From contig NC_092860.1 of NCBI RefSeq assembly GCF_032062135.1, forward strand, positions 2,031,100 to 2,095,099: a stretch of DNA of 64,000 nucleotides. The letters are read 5' to 3'. The first letter of the stretch is position 1. Every line of letters begins with the position of its first letter. This stretch comes from Pyxicephalus adspersus (Eukaryota > Chordata > Amphibia > Anura > Pyxicephalidae). Below, in pieces: positions 49,152 to 60,893 of the stretch. A program made the position numbers and the translations under genes. The notes below the pieces were generated by a model. That model was not told where the DNA came from and searched no databases. It worked only from the letters and a program-made list of their open reading frames with translations.

Positions 49152-49663
49152 TTCTAAATGAGCCAGAGGTTGATGTCATTAAGATAGGATGGACCAGCAC
49201 AGGTTCTTTTACAGCGGTAGATCATCAGTACCTAAATGTTGTATTTAGGTAATTAAATTTTCCTTCACATGGTAAAACTTGGCTAGCTGGTGTGGGATGG
49301 TCAGAGAGGGTGGCATGGAGGGATACATTTTATATTTGATGGGTTTTATTGTTGGTACCCAAGATTTCTTGGTCTTGGAGATCTGTAATATATGAGCTCC
49401 AAAGCGCTTGTGGACTTTTGTCTAGGATGGCAGGGTTCAGCCTCTGAACTTGATGGGGCAATCTGTACATACCCTTCCATTTCCCCTATTTATGGCCACT
49501 TTTGTATATTCTTAGGTAGAAATAAATCCAAACCTGTTTTACTGGGATTTCACTACAAATTGGAATCATGATACTCCCAGTGGCTTATTGGTGTCCCCAT
49601 ATATTTCATGTCTAACAATGTAGTCCATCATTGATTACATATCTGGATTAAACCAAAAAACAA

Positions 49664-50452
49664 CCTCTATTTCAAAAAAGGGAGTCAAACATTCCCTCTT
49701 GGGAATCTTCCAGGTCCATGTGTTTCAATATCACTAATTGTGATAACCAGGCAATGTTAGAAGTAGTGTTGGTCGAATATCTCACTATTTGACTTGACAG
49801 CCATTCGATCGAATAGTGAGAAATTCTCCGAGTGATCAAATGATGAATTCGAACACCATTGAAGTCAATGGTGCGAGAATTCAGGTTTTTTTAAGGGTCT
49901 TTTAAGTAATCTGATTGCTCTTGCAGCCCTTTACTAGTTGTAAGTGTTGTTGGAGTGAGTTTCTCTATCCAAAGATAGTACAGTGCTGCAACAGCCGAGC
50001 TGCACTTCTTGTACAAGTCCCCATTCATTACCTGTAGTGCCTGGACATTGTACTGGAACTGCAGAGGTCACGTGGGAAACAGTTTCACTAAGATCTCCGG
50101 GCACTATAGGTAATGAATGTGGACAAGTCCCCATTTATCACCTATAGTGCCCAGAGATCCCCCAATGACAGGAGGATTCCCATAGCTGGGGAAAGGAAAT
50201 CATAATGTCATTGTGGGAAAACCTGTAAAAAAAAAAGTTAGTTAAAAAACACAAACATTTAATAAATTACTTTAAAACAAATTTTTTTTAAACACATTTT
50301 TTACATTTGTTTCAGATTTTTACTGTCGAATTCCGTGTTTTTTGGTTCGGGTCTATCCAAGTTCGAACAACCAGAACCACAGGAACTCGAACACCAACAC
50401 TCGTTAGAAGGAATGTCAGATTCCATGTTTAATAAATAGAACCCAAAGTTGA
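49664..50452. mobile_element. MITE family F copy interrupted by hAT family B
   Basis: The left part (49664-49763: tctatttcaaaaaagggagt then caaacattccctcttggg) and right part (50403-50452: gaatgtcagattccatgttt then aataaatagaaccc) are the two halves of one family F element, separated by the 639-bp hAT element. Confidence 0.7.
49764..50402 (+). mobile_element. Non-autonomous hAT element, family B, copy 2
   Basis: It starts tagtgttggtcgaatatc and ends gaacaccaacactc. The exact 8-bp duplication gttagaag flanks it (49756-49763 and 50403-50410). It is closely collinear with the 31984 copy. It sits inside an older palindromic MITE whose pieces continue on both sides. Confidence 0.92.
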
Positions 50453-51214
50453 ATCATTAGTAATATTTAATTACCTTGTTTCCTATAAATGGGGGATCAT
50501 AAAAATAACCTTATATAAAAAACTACCTAATGGACAAACAAACAGAAGTTTTAGCAAATCAGAAATATACGAATCATCACTTACGACTTGGAAATGGTGC
50601 ATGCATATCATTTATCTAGAGGGGATTGTGTTTATTTTAATTTTCTTAAAATCCAAATCTTAAGATCTGTTTATACATATCAGGTCATCATTAAGGCGTC
50701 ACAAGGCACAAGATTTTTCCTAAAACGCCCATCGATGTTGCTATACTGGCCAAACAGCCACAATAACCTCTTTCACTCACAACAAGATAAAGGGTGTAAC
50801 CCGTTTAGGTTCCAGCCAGCATATTAGAAAATGTCATCCAATGTTGATGCATTGCAGGCCAGAAGTATGTTGAAAGATCTAACATGACTGATAAAGTGAG
50901 ACTGAGGTTGAGATCCCAGATGGCTGTTGATCATTTCCTGAATAGGGAGGCTATGTCATGTGTTACATATACACTCCTCTTACTCACACCATCATTGCAG
51001 TAGACTGCTAGCTCAAAAATGACAGAAAATCCCTCATAGGAAACCAGGACTGATAAAGCATTAACCTTAGGGATTAACAATCATATTTCCCATTTACAGA
51101 AAATGTTGGTTCCCCTTGTGATTTTACAGAAGGATTTACCACAATCAGGTCTCTGCTGGCCATTGAGATGCCCCAACTGGAGTTAATGATGAACTAGAAC
51201 TAGGAATTGCATAC

Positions 51215-51364
51215 AGCTCTATTTTTAAAGCAGTGAATCTGACATTCCCTCAAACATTCCCTGGTGGCAATCAATTACTGCCATTGAAACACATGAACCT
51301 GGAAGATTCCCACCAGAAAATAATTGAGGGAATGTCAGATTCCCTGTTTTATAAATGGAGCCCC
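51215..51364. mobile_element. Palindromic MITE, family F
   Basis: The left end gctctatttttaaagcagtg then aatctgacattccctc is the inverse of the right end gagggaatgtcagattccct then gttttataaatggagc. About 150 bp. Confidence 0.75.
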
Positions 51365-51898
51365 TTGTACAGTGTGTGCTGGGAGTTGGGAGGGCTACTT
51401 AAGTTTATAGATATTTAGTTGACTAGTAAATGAATGTGTATAAGAAGTTAGCCAAAAATTCCCCTTTTGAAATCGTGGGAAGAATTAATGCCCTTTGAAT
51501 GGTACAAAAAACGGCATCAGGTTGCAAATAATTTAGGGCAGTTGCTGTGCAAAGGATGTGACTGGGCAAATACAAAGTTTTGAATCTTGCAGACAAAATT
51601 AGCAGCAATTGTGTATCTACAGCCCAATATAGGTGACTCCTAAAACAACAATGAATTCTCATGAACAACCTATCATTCTTCTGTGACATGACTGAACTGT
51701 TGCGATCCTCAACATACGTTGCAAGACTTCCCCCTTCACACAGAACTTGTAGGCCTAATGACCTAATAATATCATCAGTAAATCTCATTTTATCAGCAAG
51801 CCAGTTAAATATCAGGTAGGTGGCAAATGTGGTCAATACTAGTAAAAATGTCACCTCCATATATACTAAAACCATTACTATAAAAAAGTACCTTATAG

Positions 51899-52057
51899 AG
51901 GTGGTCCCCAACCTTTTGGAACTCGTGGACCACTAAATCTATGGACTCCGGACCGCACATGCGCCTGGAGCCATGTGTCACTTAAAGGGAAAGAAAATTC
52001 CCCCAGAGTGACGTCATGATGCCAGAACCCACCCACTAGTGGGCCGCGGGACCCCTG
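51899..52057 (+). mobile_element. Short hAT-like element
   Basis: It starts aggtggtccccaacctttt and ends gcgggacccctg. Flanks ccttatag (51891-51898) and ctttatag (52058-52065) match at seven of eight. It carries TGACGTCA at 52009-52016. Confidence 0.75.
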
Positions 52058-52195
52058 CTTTATAGGGTCCATAGTTGTCCCACTAAGTGTCCTAAGCCAT
52101 TACTATATATCCTTTATACATGAGTGTAAACCAAAATGCAAATAGAAAAGTATTATTTATTTTTAGGTCATGCTAGTAGATGGCACTCATGTAGT

Positions 52196-52550
52196 TGATG
52201 GCGCAGTAGAGGGTGCTGTGACCTTATGTAATATATGTGTAAATAACTGTCGTATGAGACATGGGGCTGATTTATTAAAGCTCTCTAGGACTGGAGAGGA
52301 TACACGTTCATCAGTGAAGCAGGGTGATCCAGCAAACCCGGAATGGACTTCTTAAAAGTAATTTGCTTTTTGCTAGCAAATGTTTACAATCCTGGATAAA
52401 ATCTATTCCAGATTTGCTGGATCACCCAGCTTCACTGATGAAAGTGTATTCTCTCCAGCCTTGGAGAGCTTTAATAAATCAGGCATTTTATTAGAGTATG
52501 TTACACACGTTACATGAGCACATAGCACCATCTACTGGTGGCCATCATGA
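52196..52550. mobile_element. Inverted-repeat element with CTCF-like motif in each arm
   Basis: The left arm (about 52196-52250: ggcgcagtagagggtgctgt then tatgtaatatatgtgtaa) pairs with the right arm (about 52492-52548: ttacacacgttacatgagca, agcaccatctactggtggcc). The centre is occupied by the family D MITE at 52264-52485. No target duplication is clear. Confidence 0.6.
52264..52485. mobile_element. Palindromic MITE, family D, nested in another palindrome
   Basis: Complete copy, gctgatttattaaagctctc to gagctttaataaatcaggc. It lies between two arms of a different inverted-repeat element (52196-52250 and 52492-52548). Confidence 0.88.
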
Positions 52551-53684
52551 ACAAAAGATCTTTAAAACCAAGTGACCCAACAACTAAAAATTACTAAATT
52601 CTTTAGCCTGTAATAGGAGGGAAAAAGATAAAGACATAAAGTCCATAAAATGTTTTATGCACTTTATGCCTTAGGTTTATAGTTGAGTAAATGCTGTTTA
52701 TCAGTAAGTTAAAAGTAGGTATCCCAGTTTATTCTCCAATCAGATTAGTTTTTATTCCAGTATATGCGGTAAATATGGGCTAATAAAAATTATATCAATA
52801 TTTTAAATCTTAACAGGTTGCTGCATCACATAATATTTTAGGAGTTGTTAAGACCGCCCCAAAGGAACATTTAGAAGTATGCTAGGCTTTCACCATCTAC
52901 TGATCAGATGGTCAACTCAACTGCACACAGCTTACACCAACTCAGGAAAGTGTTTAATTCAGTCTGTGCTTTGTTAGCAGGTTGGTCTCTGGTCCTGCTC
53001 TGAATTTTTGTCTCTTTGACTTCTGTCTGCCCCTTCCTTGGAATATTTCTGCTAATTGCTTGGACTGTGTTTTTGCTCAGATTGTCTATGTTTATCCCAA
53101 TCACCTCGATATCTCTACTATTGTCTGTTTATGCTCCGTCTACCTGTCTGCAACCCTAAGCTCTGTTTAATATCAATTTTTCTGCACCTGATCTGGCCAT
53201 CAGCCTGCTGACTCACTGTCTGCTCTTTGCTCCCAGCATCTGTCTGAGGACTTTCATATCTCCAGCAAATGTCCTGTCTGTTAGCCAGCTGCCCCCAGGT
53301 GACACATCGGGTCCACCAAAATCAGTGACACTTCATTGGAACACTATGTTGTCAGAGAATTGTGCTCACATTATTTGACCAAATGACTCACTATTATATT
53401 AGTTAGTTATTATATGAAACATCAACAGTTACAATCTGAAGATGTATGAGTGAAACATGCATGAAGCATACAACAAAATACTGACTGCTCTTGTTGCTAA
53501 GAAGATCCTAGAAGAAAAATATATTTTTATAAAATGGATTCCTTTCTATTCCTTTGTTAACCCTCAGGTATCTATACTTAATCTGCACCAAATAATTTAG
53601 CCAATAAACTATTATTTTTCTGCAGATTTTTTATTTTTTACCATTTTTTTTCAATAACTTTGTCTACTACTTTTTCTTTGGCTA

Positions 53685-54912
53685 TGTGTGCATCAGATGA
53701 TTCTCGCCCCATAGAGTCGGGCTCGTATCAGGCAGAAATCTGAGGTCACTAGTGTTGGTATTCAAATTCGGGTTTTCCTTATATTCGACCCGAATATGGC
53801 TGTTCGAATTCGGATAGACCTAACCCGAAAAACAAGGGATTTGACGGCTCAAATTCGTGTGTAAAAAATGTGTTAAAAAAAAATAATGTTAAAATAATTT
53901 ATTGATTGTGTCTGATTTGTGTAACTAAATTTTATTTTTTACAGGTTATCCCACAATGACAGAATGATTCCCATGGCTGCACAGCAGTGGGAATCCTCCT
54001 GTAAATGTGGGATCCCCGGGCACTTAGAGGTTAAATGGGGACAATTTTCCCCATTCATCACCTCTAGTGCTCTGTGATTGGCTGAGGAAAGGTAAACCCT
54101 GATGACAGCTCAAGCGTCATCAGGATTTTTCTTTCCCTGGCCAATCACAGAGCACTAGAGCTTTTGAATGGGGAGACTTGTCCCCATTTGGCCTCTATTG
54201 CCCCGGGGATCTTCTCAGTGAATGAGTCCGCGGTCGCATTCATTGAGAATAGTGTGCGATCCGCGGCACTAGAGGTTAAATGGGGACAAGTCCCCCCATT
54301 CAAAACCTCTAGTGCTCTCTGATTGGCTGAGGAAAGGTTTCCTCAGCCAATCAGGGAACACTATCCCTATTCCTGGATAGAGTTTCTCTCTCCATGGATC
54401 AGGTCGGACTTCTGTGTTCATGGATAGAGAAACTATCCAAGAACACATACAACTAGTAAAGGGCTGCAGGAGCAATCAGGGGAGCGGAGCTGTCAGCTCT
54501 GCTCCCGATTGCTCTTGCAGTTCTTCACAGTCCCGAAAAATAACCCGAATTTTCCCACTTTTGACTTTAATGATGTTCGAATTCAGCATTTGATCACCCA
54601 AACAATATCCTCCAATTCGATCAAATAGCTGTCGAATCACATAATGAGATATTCGAATAACACTAGAGGTCACCCAACGCTATTCATAGATATGATGGAT
54701 CCATGAACAACTAACAGTGCACAACTGCAATATAAGTCAATATAGAGGAGCACAGTGGGGTGCCACTCGCTCGTTCTCCCCTTTCCCTCTCCATTGAACA
54801 CAATGGTTCTGCGTGTACAGCGCTCATTCATCTAGCACTGTTTTGTTGCTGGAAACGATCACGAAAGATCAATTCTAGTGACAAATATTGAACGTGTGTA
54901 CGCTGCCTTTGT
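53685..54912. mobile_element. Older MITE-like repeat split by hAT family B copy 3
   Basis: The left flank (53685-53749, tgtgtgcatcagatgattct) and right flank (54666-54912, ending attgaacgtgtgtacgctgcc) join cleanly once the hAT and one copy of gaggtcac are removed. The two ends are roughly inverted (ggc...tgtgtgca against tgtgtacgctgcc). Its identity as a single element is inferred. Confidence 0.45.
53750..54665 (-). mobile_element. Non-autonomous hAT element, family B, long form, copy 3
   Basis: Exact 8-bp duplication gaggtcac (53742-53749 and 54666-54673). Termini tagtgttggt and ataacacta match the family. At 916 bp it is longer than its relatives because the middle (about 54000-54530) is a chain of hairpins built around tctagtgctctgtgattggc, tccccattc and gagtttctctctcc blocks. 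The orientation is opposite to the other two copies, judged from the order of shared blocks. Confidence 0.9.
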
Positions 54913-55093
54913 TGCATCCCAAACAAAGGTGAATGTTTGCAGATACCATTCCACTGGAGAGCCAATCCAGGCTCACGTCCTCCTGTGCAGGCTCGCATTG
55001 CAGCACAGGAGGACTCACGCAATCTGCACAGGACGCCGGACGTGAAGCAGGACTCGCGGGGACGCCGGACGTGAAGCAAGCTGCAGGTAAGTA

Positions 55094-55178
55094 CCGGTAC
55101 CCGGAGTATAAGACGACCCCCGACTTTGGCACAGATTTTTCGGGGTTAAAAAGTCGTCTTATACGCCGGAAAATACGG
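55094..55178. mobile_element. 85-bp palindromic relative of MITE family E
   Basis: gtataagacgac at the left and gtcgtcttatac at the right form long arms; the right end ccggaaaatacgg matches family E. TA flanks both sides (55092-55093 and 55179-55180). Confidence 0.7.
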
Positions 55179-55822
55179 TATTTATTAAATTACTTTTTCT
55201 TAAAACTAACATGGATTAAAATAAAACAATTACGGTACAAATTTTTGTTTATAGTTTACATTGAAAAAATACCAAAACATTGTCTATTGAAAGTCTTGTC
55301 TGTCTCAAAAAATGTTTTACTTTGATATCCTAAATATTTCAATAAGTTATCACCAAATAAGCATTGGTAAAATATTTTACTTTCTCCAGTCCACAAGGAA
55401 TATACGGGTAGAATAAATCAAATGATTAAAAAATGACAGCGAGTCTCATCACTATCCCCACACTGATTTCCTTATGACTTTATGGCTTCTTGAAATACTC
55501 TTTTCAGCTTTAGGGATATAGAAGACACATTTCTGTCCGCCCATACAGGACAGATACAAACAGATGGGTTTGGGTTTTGCATATTGCTTTGCACATTGCT
55601 TATAGCAATTTAAAAGGTTGAATGGAAATGTAAATCATATAAATCATATCATATAAATCTCAAGAACTCAGTTGGTCTCTGCTCTGGACTTCCTATGTTA
55701 ACACCTAAAACTCCAGATGGGATCAGAATGGAATAAAACAGTGCAATGGGATCAGAATGGATGAATCACAGGAAAATTCCACAGCTGGAGTCTCCCCAAA
55801 AATTTAAAAGATTATTTTCTAC

Positions 55823-55916
55823 TTTTCCCACCTCGTAGATTGTAAGCCCCTTTGACCAGGGTCCTCCCCTTCTCCTGTGTTATTGTATTGTTTCTATTTA
55901 ATAATAATAATAATAC
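55823..55916 (+). mobile_element. L2-type LINE 3' tail, internally deleted
   Basis: tcccacctcgtagattgtaa and gggtcctccccttctcctgt, then directly into (AAT)n; the gcgctatataaat block is missing. Confidence 0.7.
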
Positions 55917-56192
55917 CAATAAAAGGCTAAGGATGACCACTGAAGTCCCTTGGATTTTACACTAAAAATATTGCTTTTGGATGAACTAACCATTTATCTA
56001 CAAAGTGATAACCAACATTGGAGGTGCTTATACTTTTGCATGATGCACAATCACTGTAGTCACCCTGTGGCTATTTGATTTACTCTATAGAGAAAGGCAA
56101 CAGTAGAAATAGTGAAAGACAGCTACATCTGACCGGTATTCATAATGGTGAATAAATACGTAGCATCTCCGTGGTGTAAAAGATATCCAAAA

Positions 56193-56850
56193 TTACGTGA
56201 TCATATCCCCCCTTATACGTCTCTTCTCAAGGCAGAATAGATTCAGTTCAGCTAATCTCTCCTCATAGCGGAGCTCCTCCATTCCTTTTATTAGTTTAGT
56301 TGTCCTTCTCTGCACTCTCTCCAGTTCCACAATGTCCCAAAACTGGACTGCATATTCCAGATGTGGTCTGACCAATGCTTTGTACAGGGGCAGGATTATG
56401 TCTCCATCTCTGCAGTCTATTCCTCTTTTATTACAAGAAAGTACTTTGCTAGCTTTAGATATTGCAGCTTGGCATTGCATGTTGCTAATAAGTCTATGAT
56501 CTACCAGAACCCCCAGATCCTTTTCCATTTCTGACTCCCCCAAATGTATTCCCCCTAGACAGTATGAAACATGCATGTTGTTAGCTCCCAAGTGCATAAC
56601 TTTACATTTGTCTATATTAAATGTCATTTACCACTTGGCTGCCCAATCAAACAGTACATCCAGGTCTGCTTGTAGATTTTAGACATCCTGTATGGACTTA
56701 ATTCCATTACATAGTTTAGTGTCATCTGCAAACACAGAAATGGTACTTTTAATTCCAAACTCTATATCATTTATAAAGATGGGAAACAGTACAGGTCATA
56801 ACACTGAACCCTGGGGTACACCACTAATACCCTTAGACCATTACAATAAA
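56193..56850 (-). pseudogene. CR1-clade LINE reverse transcriptase, 3' part, with stops
   Basis: On the minus strand, in one frame: G-V-P-Q-G-S-V-L at 56822-56799, the catalytic F-A-D-D at 56732-56721, then F-N-I-D-K-C-K-V-M-H-L-G from about 56621, D-L-G-V-L-V-D, L-Y-K-A-L-V-R-P-H-L-E-Y and L-E-R-V-Q-R-R, ending near R-R-I-R-G-D at 56205-56193. These are standard CR1 ORF2 blocks. At least three in-frame stops occur (one in the V-L-*-P motif, two between 56678 and 56628), so the element is dead. The 5' two thirds of ORF2, ORF1 and a recognisable 3' tail are absent. Confidence 0.92.
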
Positions 56851-56859
56851 ATAGAATAT

Positions 56860-58120
56860 CCAAATTTAAGCAGTCAGAAAGCATTTAGTTGTGTAGGGAG
56901 TCCCAGCAAAGGCAATATGGTCCTTACCACCACCAGAAGCATAAATTATCACAAAATAAATATGGCTTGGAATTTTTTGTGCATTTGGATGCCTACAATT
57001 TTCTTATGGACACCGGTATTTAAAGTGACAACAAAGCAGGTTCAGCAGCAAGACAATGCAAATATGACTTGGCAAATATATGACAACCTATTATTTTGGT
57101 AAGACATAATCTTTTTATAGCAAACAATATTTAATACAAACATTTTTGTAAACCATTTAGTACGGTACCTTGAGAAGTATTGGTATTCCACTGATTTATC
57201 AGCTACATAGCAGTCCCTTCCAGCTGTATGGTGGCATAGATCCAGGGAACTTCTTTTCGCCTATGTGCACCAGTATCTGTACGTTGTGATTTCCCTGTGT
57301 TCCTATCGGCAGTGCCTGTGCAGCTTCTATGTTTTCTGGTAAATCATACTCAAAGTAATGACTGCAGGAAAGGCATATGTCACTACTCCCTCACCTCTCT
57401 AAACATCAGTTGAGCTGGAAGTAACATCAGCCCTGAAAAGGAAACGTTTGGAAGCCAGTCTTCATCCACTTACATGTCTTTGATGGTTCTAGGGTGTGGA
57501 ATGGGAAATGGAGGGGATTTACCAACCCAAATTAAGATGTGAACTTCATTGTTTGTCTTCCCAATTAAGCTCTGGTGGAGATGGCAGGATAGACAACTCA
57601 TGCCCTTACCTTTCTATTGCAAGAGATATTTTTTTCTTGAAAAAATAGACTGGTCTCCATGTCTCCTAATTGTTTAGTTAAATTAACTATACAGGAAGGT
57701 CTTATTGTTGTCCCTAGAGGGAAGCTTCCTCCTACATAATTAATCTGTAATAAAGTATGGGTGTTACAGCTTATCATAAAGGTCAATGAAGATTCTTCTT
57801 TGTTCTCAGTCAAAATATAAAGGTTAAAGCTGAATTCCAGGCACAAATAAAAGGCAGAGGCAGCTCTGTAATTATAAATATGTCAATACATTTATTTATT
57901 TTTAATACGTGCAGTTTATTGACTTGTACCTGCTTCTTGGAAAGCTGAATTTAGGCTGACCTTCTTCTGAATTTGGTAATTAATTACTGCAGCTGACCTT
58001 CTTCTAATTGTTATGGAAATATTTAGGAAGAAAAGATCCTCAACCTGAAAAAAACTCATCAGCTTTAAAGGTTCCAGTTATGAGATAGGAGCAAACCTTT
58101 CCCACCAAATGGGCGCCCTT
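56860..58120. other. Non-coding stretch
   Basis: No gene or complete repeat recognised between the CR1 relic and the 41-bp minisatellite. Confidence 0.45.
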
Positions 58121-58125
58121 CGGAA

Positions 58126-58893
58126 ACTGGGTGTATGATGTATATATGACGTGGGAGCCCCCTGAAACTAGGTATATGATTTATATATATGATGTGGGAG
58201 CTCCCTGAAACTAGGTGTGTGACATATATATATTTGGGACCCCCCTAAATCTGGGTGTATGACATATATATGACGTGGAAGCCCCCTGAAACTAGGTATA
58301 TGACGTATATATATGACGTGGGAGCCCCCTGAAACTAGGTATATGACATATTTATATGATGTGGGAGCACTCTGAAACTAGGTGTATGACATATATATAT
58401 CGTGAGAGCCCCCTAAATCTGGGTGTATGATGTATATATATTGTTGGAGCCCCCTGAAGCTGGGTGTATGACATATATACGACTTGGGAGCCCTCTGAAA
58501 CTAGGTGTATGACGTATATATGATGTGGGAGCCCTCAGAAGCTGGGTGTATGATGTATATATGACGTGAGAGCCACCGGAAGCTGGGTGTATGACATATA
58601 TATGACATGGGCGCCCCCCAAAGCTGGGTGTATGATGTATATATATATCGTGAGAGCCACCGGAAGCTGGGTGTATGATGTATATATGACGTGGGAGCCC
58701 CAGGAAGCTGGGTGTATGACATATATATGACATGGGCACCCCCCGAAGCTGGGTGTATGATGTATATATGACGTGAAAGCCCCCGGAAGCTGGGTGTATG
58801 ATATATATGACGTGGGAGCCCCAGGAAGCAAGGAGTATGACGTATATATCACGTGGGAGCCTCCCGAAGCTGGGTGTATGACATATATGTGGG
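58126..58893 (+). repeat. 41-bp minisatellite, about 19 units
   Basis: The unit is ctgggtgtatgatgtatata followed by tgacgtgggagcccccggaag. Lengths vary by a few bases through the internal (TA) run. The dinucleotide after the TA run alternates between CG, TG and CA among units. The open frames over this stretch on the minus strand are repeat artefacts. A (TA)-rich run follows at 58895-58928. Confidence 0.95.
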
Positions 58894-60011
58894 AATACAT
58901 ATAAATATATAAATATATATATATATATGGATCCCAGAACGCTGCAGGTTTTTCATTCAGCTTGCTGATTTTGAGCTCTCTTCTACATTTTTGGAACTAT
59001 TGAAAGAAGTTGTAGGAAAATTGTCTAAATGTTTTGGAGATAAAGGAGAAAACAAAAAACATCTATATATGATCCAAAATCAGACTTTATAGGAAGACAA
59101 ACTCCATGATTGAATTTTTCATTGTAAAATCATTTCTGGCACCAGGAACTTCCTGTGCTATGACGTTAGCAAAATAAAAACCTGTTGACTTCCTGTAATG
59201 CTCATCAGGAGTTTGTGGGTAAAACAACCAACATTGTTTTGTTGTTAAACATTTCAAGAGTTGCCTGTACAAATACTGTTATCAGCCTTATTTGTGGTCT
59301 GTGGCCCTTTCTTTGTGTGTAGTTGAAGGTGTTCGGTAAACATAAAATAATCACGAGAATATTCTAATATATCAGAATGCGAAGCCCAAGCCAAAACATT
59401 TTTTTAGATTCCAAATAGGAATGCGTTAAGTGCTTTGGCTCTGTGTATTTCTATAGAAAATTCCCTGTCACCAGCCAGTAGTGGATAGCAACGTGCCATC
59501 TGTGAAATATGGACAATGCAGTCCAGAGGGGGAAAGTTCAACTCACAGCAATGACCTGGGTGACACCAGGACAGGAAGTTAGGGAAAATCTTGCCAGTTT
59601 ACAGCTCCAATAAAATCAAAATCTATATAAGGTATTACATTTCAGCCCTCCTTCCTTAGTCACCAGTTCCAAAAATGAATGTAACATTCACTGAGTTTTT
59701 AAAGCTAGACAAAAACTTACCAAGAGCAACCAGCATAATAAAATATAAAACTGAGCAAGGTAGTTTCTTCCCTCCTGCTTCGATCACCCATTCCAAAATA
59801 TATAGGAACATTCATTGAATGTGCAATCAATCATGATTTATCCAGGCAGCTTTTTCACTACTGTTTGAATGTGTGGGCTTCACCCTCATGGGATTAACCT
59901 AGGTAAATGGCCTGTATACTGGATATAGCATGAGCCAGATCAATAGGGCCCTTCACAGACACTCAACTTTGTACTAATTCAGCTAATACAGCAAAACATG
60001 AAATACTTTCC

Positions 60012-60070
60012 GGGTGAGAAACTGATTCCCTGATCAAGGTCTGATTCCCTGTTTTATAAATAGAGCCCAA
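60012..60070. mobile_element. MITE family F end fragment
   Basis: gtctgattccctgttttata then aatagagccc matches the right end of family F. The left part is diverged. Confidence 0.55.
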
Positions 60071-60189
60071 AGACCACACATTTATCCAAATCCGAAAAAA
60101 TGATATATGTATCTCTTCAGCATTATACTTTAGAAGCAACAACGTTGTTTTAAATCAAGAGTCCATAGTGGAAGTATAATATTTCCATT

Positions 60190-60445
60190 GTGTGGTTTAG
60201 TGGCTAACACTCTCACATTTGAAGGAAAAGGTTCCGTATTCAGATCTTGCCCAGGCCAAGTTTGTATTTTCTACCTGTATTGGCTTGAACTTCTTCCTAC
60301 AATCCAAAAACATTTTATTGTTATTGGGCTTTAGATTATATTAGGGACAGTGGACCTTGACAATTCTGATGATACTGGACAGTACGTTCCTCTGAGAGAT
60401 ACCTAATGATTGAATACATTGACACTATATATAATAATTATGATT
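60190..60445 (+). mobile_element. tRNA-derived SINE, diverged copy
   Basis: tggtttagtggctaacactc and aaggttccgtattcagatct match the A- and B-box regions of the 12092 copy. The body is strongly diverged and the end cactatatataataatt corresponds to the L2-like tail. Confidence 0.6.
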
Positions 60446-60675
60446 TTGTTCATAAAGTGGGTAAAGTGGTGCAACAGCGGTATAATATAAAAAAAATATA
60501 GCGTGTTCTTGGTATCTCTTTTCCCTGGATGATAGAACTTAATAATGTATGATCATTCACTTGGGATAGTGTGTAAAAAATATTAGTGGAAAACTGTGTT
60601 TTTGTTTTTGTTTTTTTGGGGGGGACTTCAGTAAGCTTTAAATGGCTTATCAACTATTCTGGATCTGTTGTTTTT

Positions 60676-60893
60676 TTGTGGGTTTGTGGGTACTCCCGTT
60701 TGCTCCAAAATTCAGTTAGGTTAATTGGCTTCCCCCCTAAAAAGTTGACCTTATGTGTTAATGACATATGATTATTGTTCGAACATTAGATTGTGAGCTC
60801 CTTTGAGGGACAGCTAGTGACATGACTATAGACTTTGTACAGCACTGTGTAATATGTTAGCTCTATATCAATACTGTGTAATAATAATATCAA
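60676..60893 (+). mobile_element. tRNA-derived SINE, 5'-truncated
   Basis: gggtttgtgggtactcccgt, gttaggttaattggcttccc, tagattgtgagctcctttga and gtaatatgttagctctatat are in the family order; the tRNA head is missing. Confidence 0.75.

Noticed and set aside
51423..51911. 162-codon minus-strand frame
   Set aside because: It begins with TTG inside the terminus of a hAT element, shows no domain or family, and runs through sequence with no coding character.
57425..57455. ctgaaaaggaaacgtttgg as a hammerhead
   Set aside because: No room for stem II between the two core blocks.
58413..58900. Overlapping 73-121 codon frames on the minus strand
   Set aside because: All lie in the 41-bp minisatellite and repeat the same peptide.
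59180..59220. Minus-strand ctgatgagcattacaggaagtc as a hammerhead
   Set aside because: The GAAA block is missing and stems do not form.
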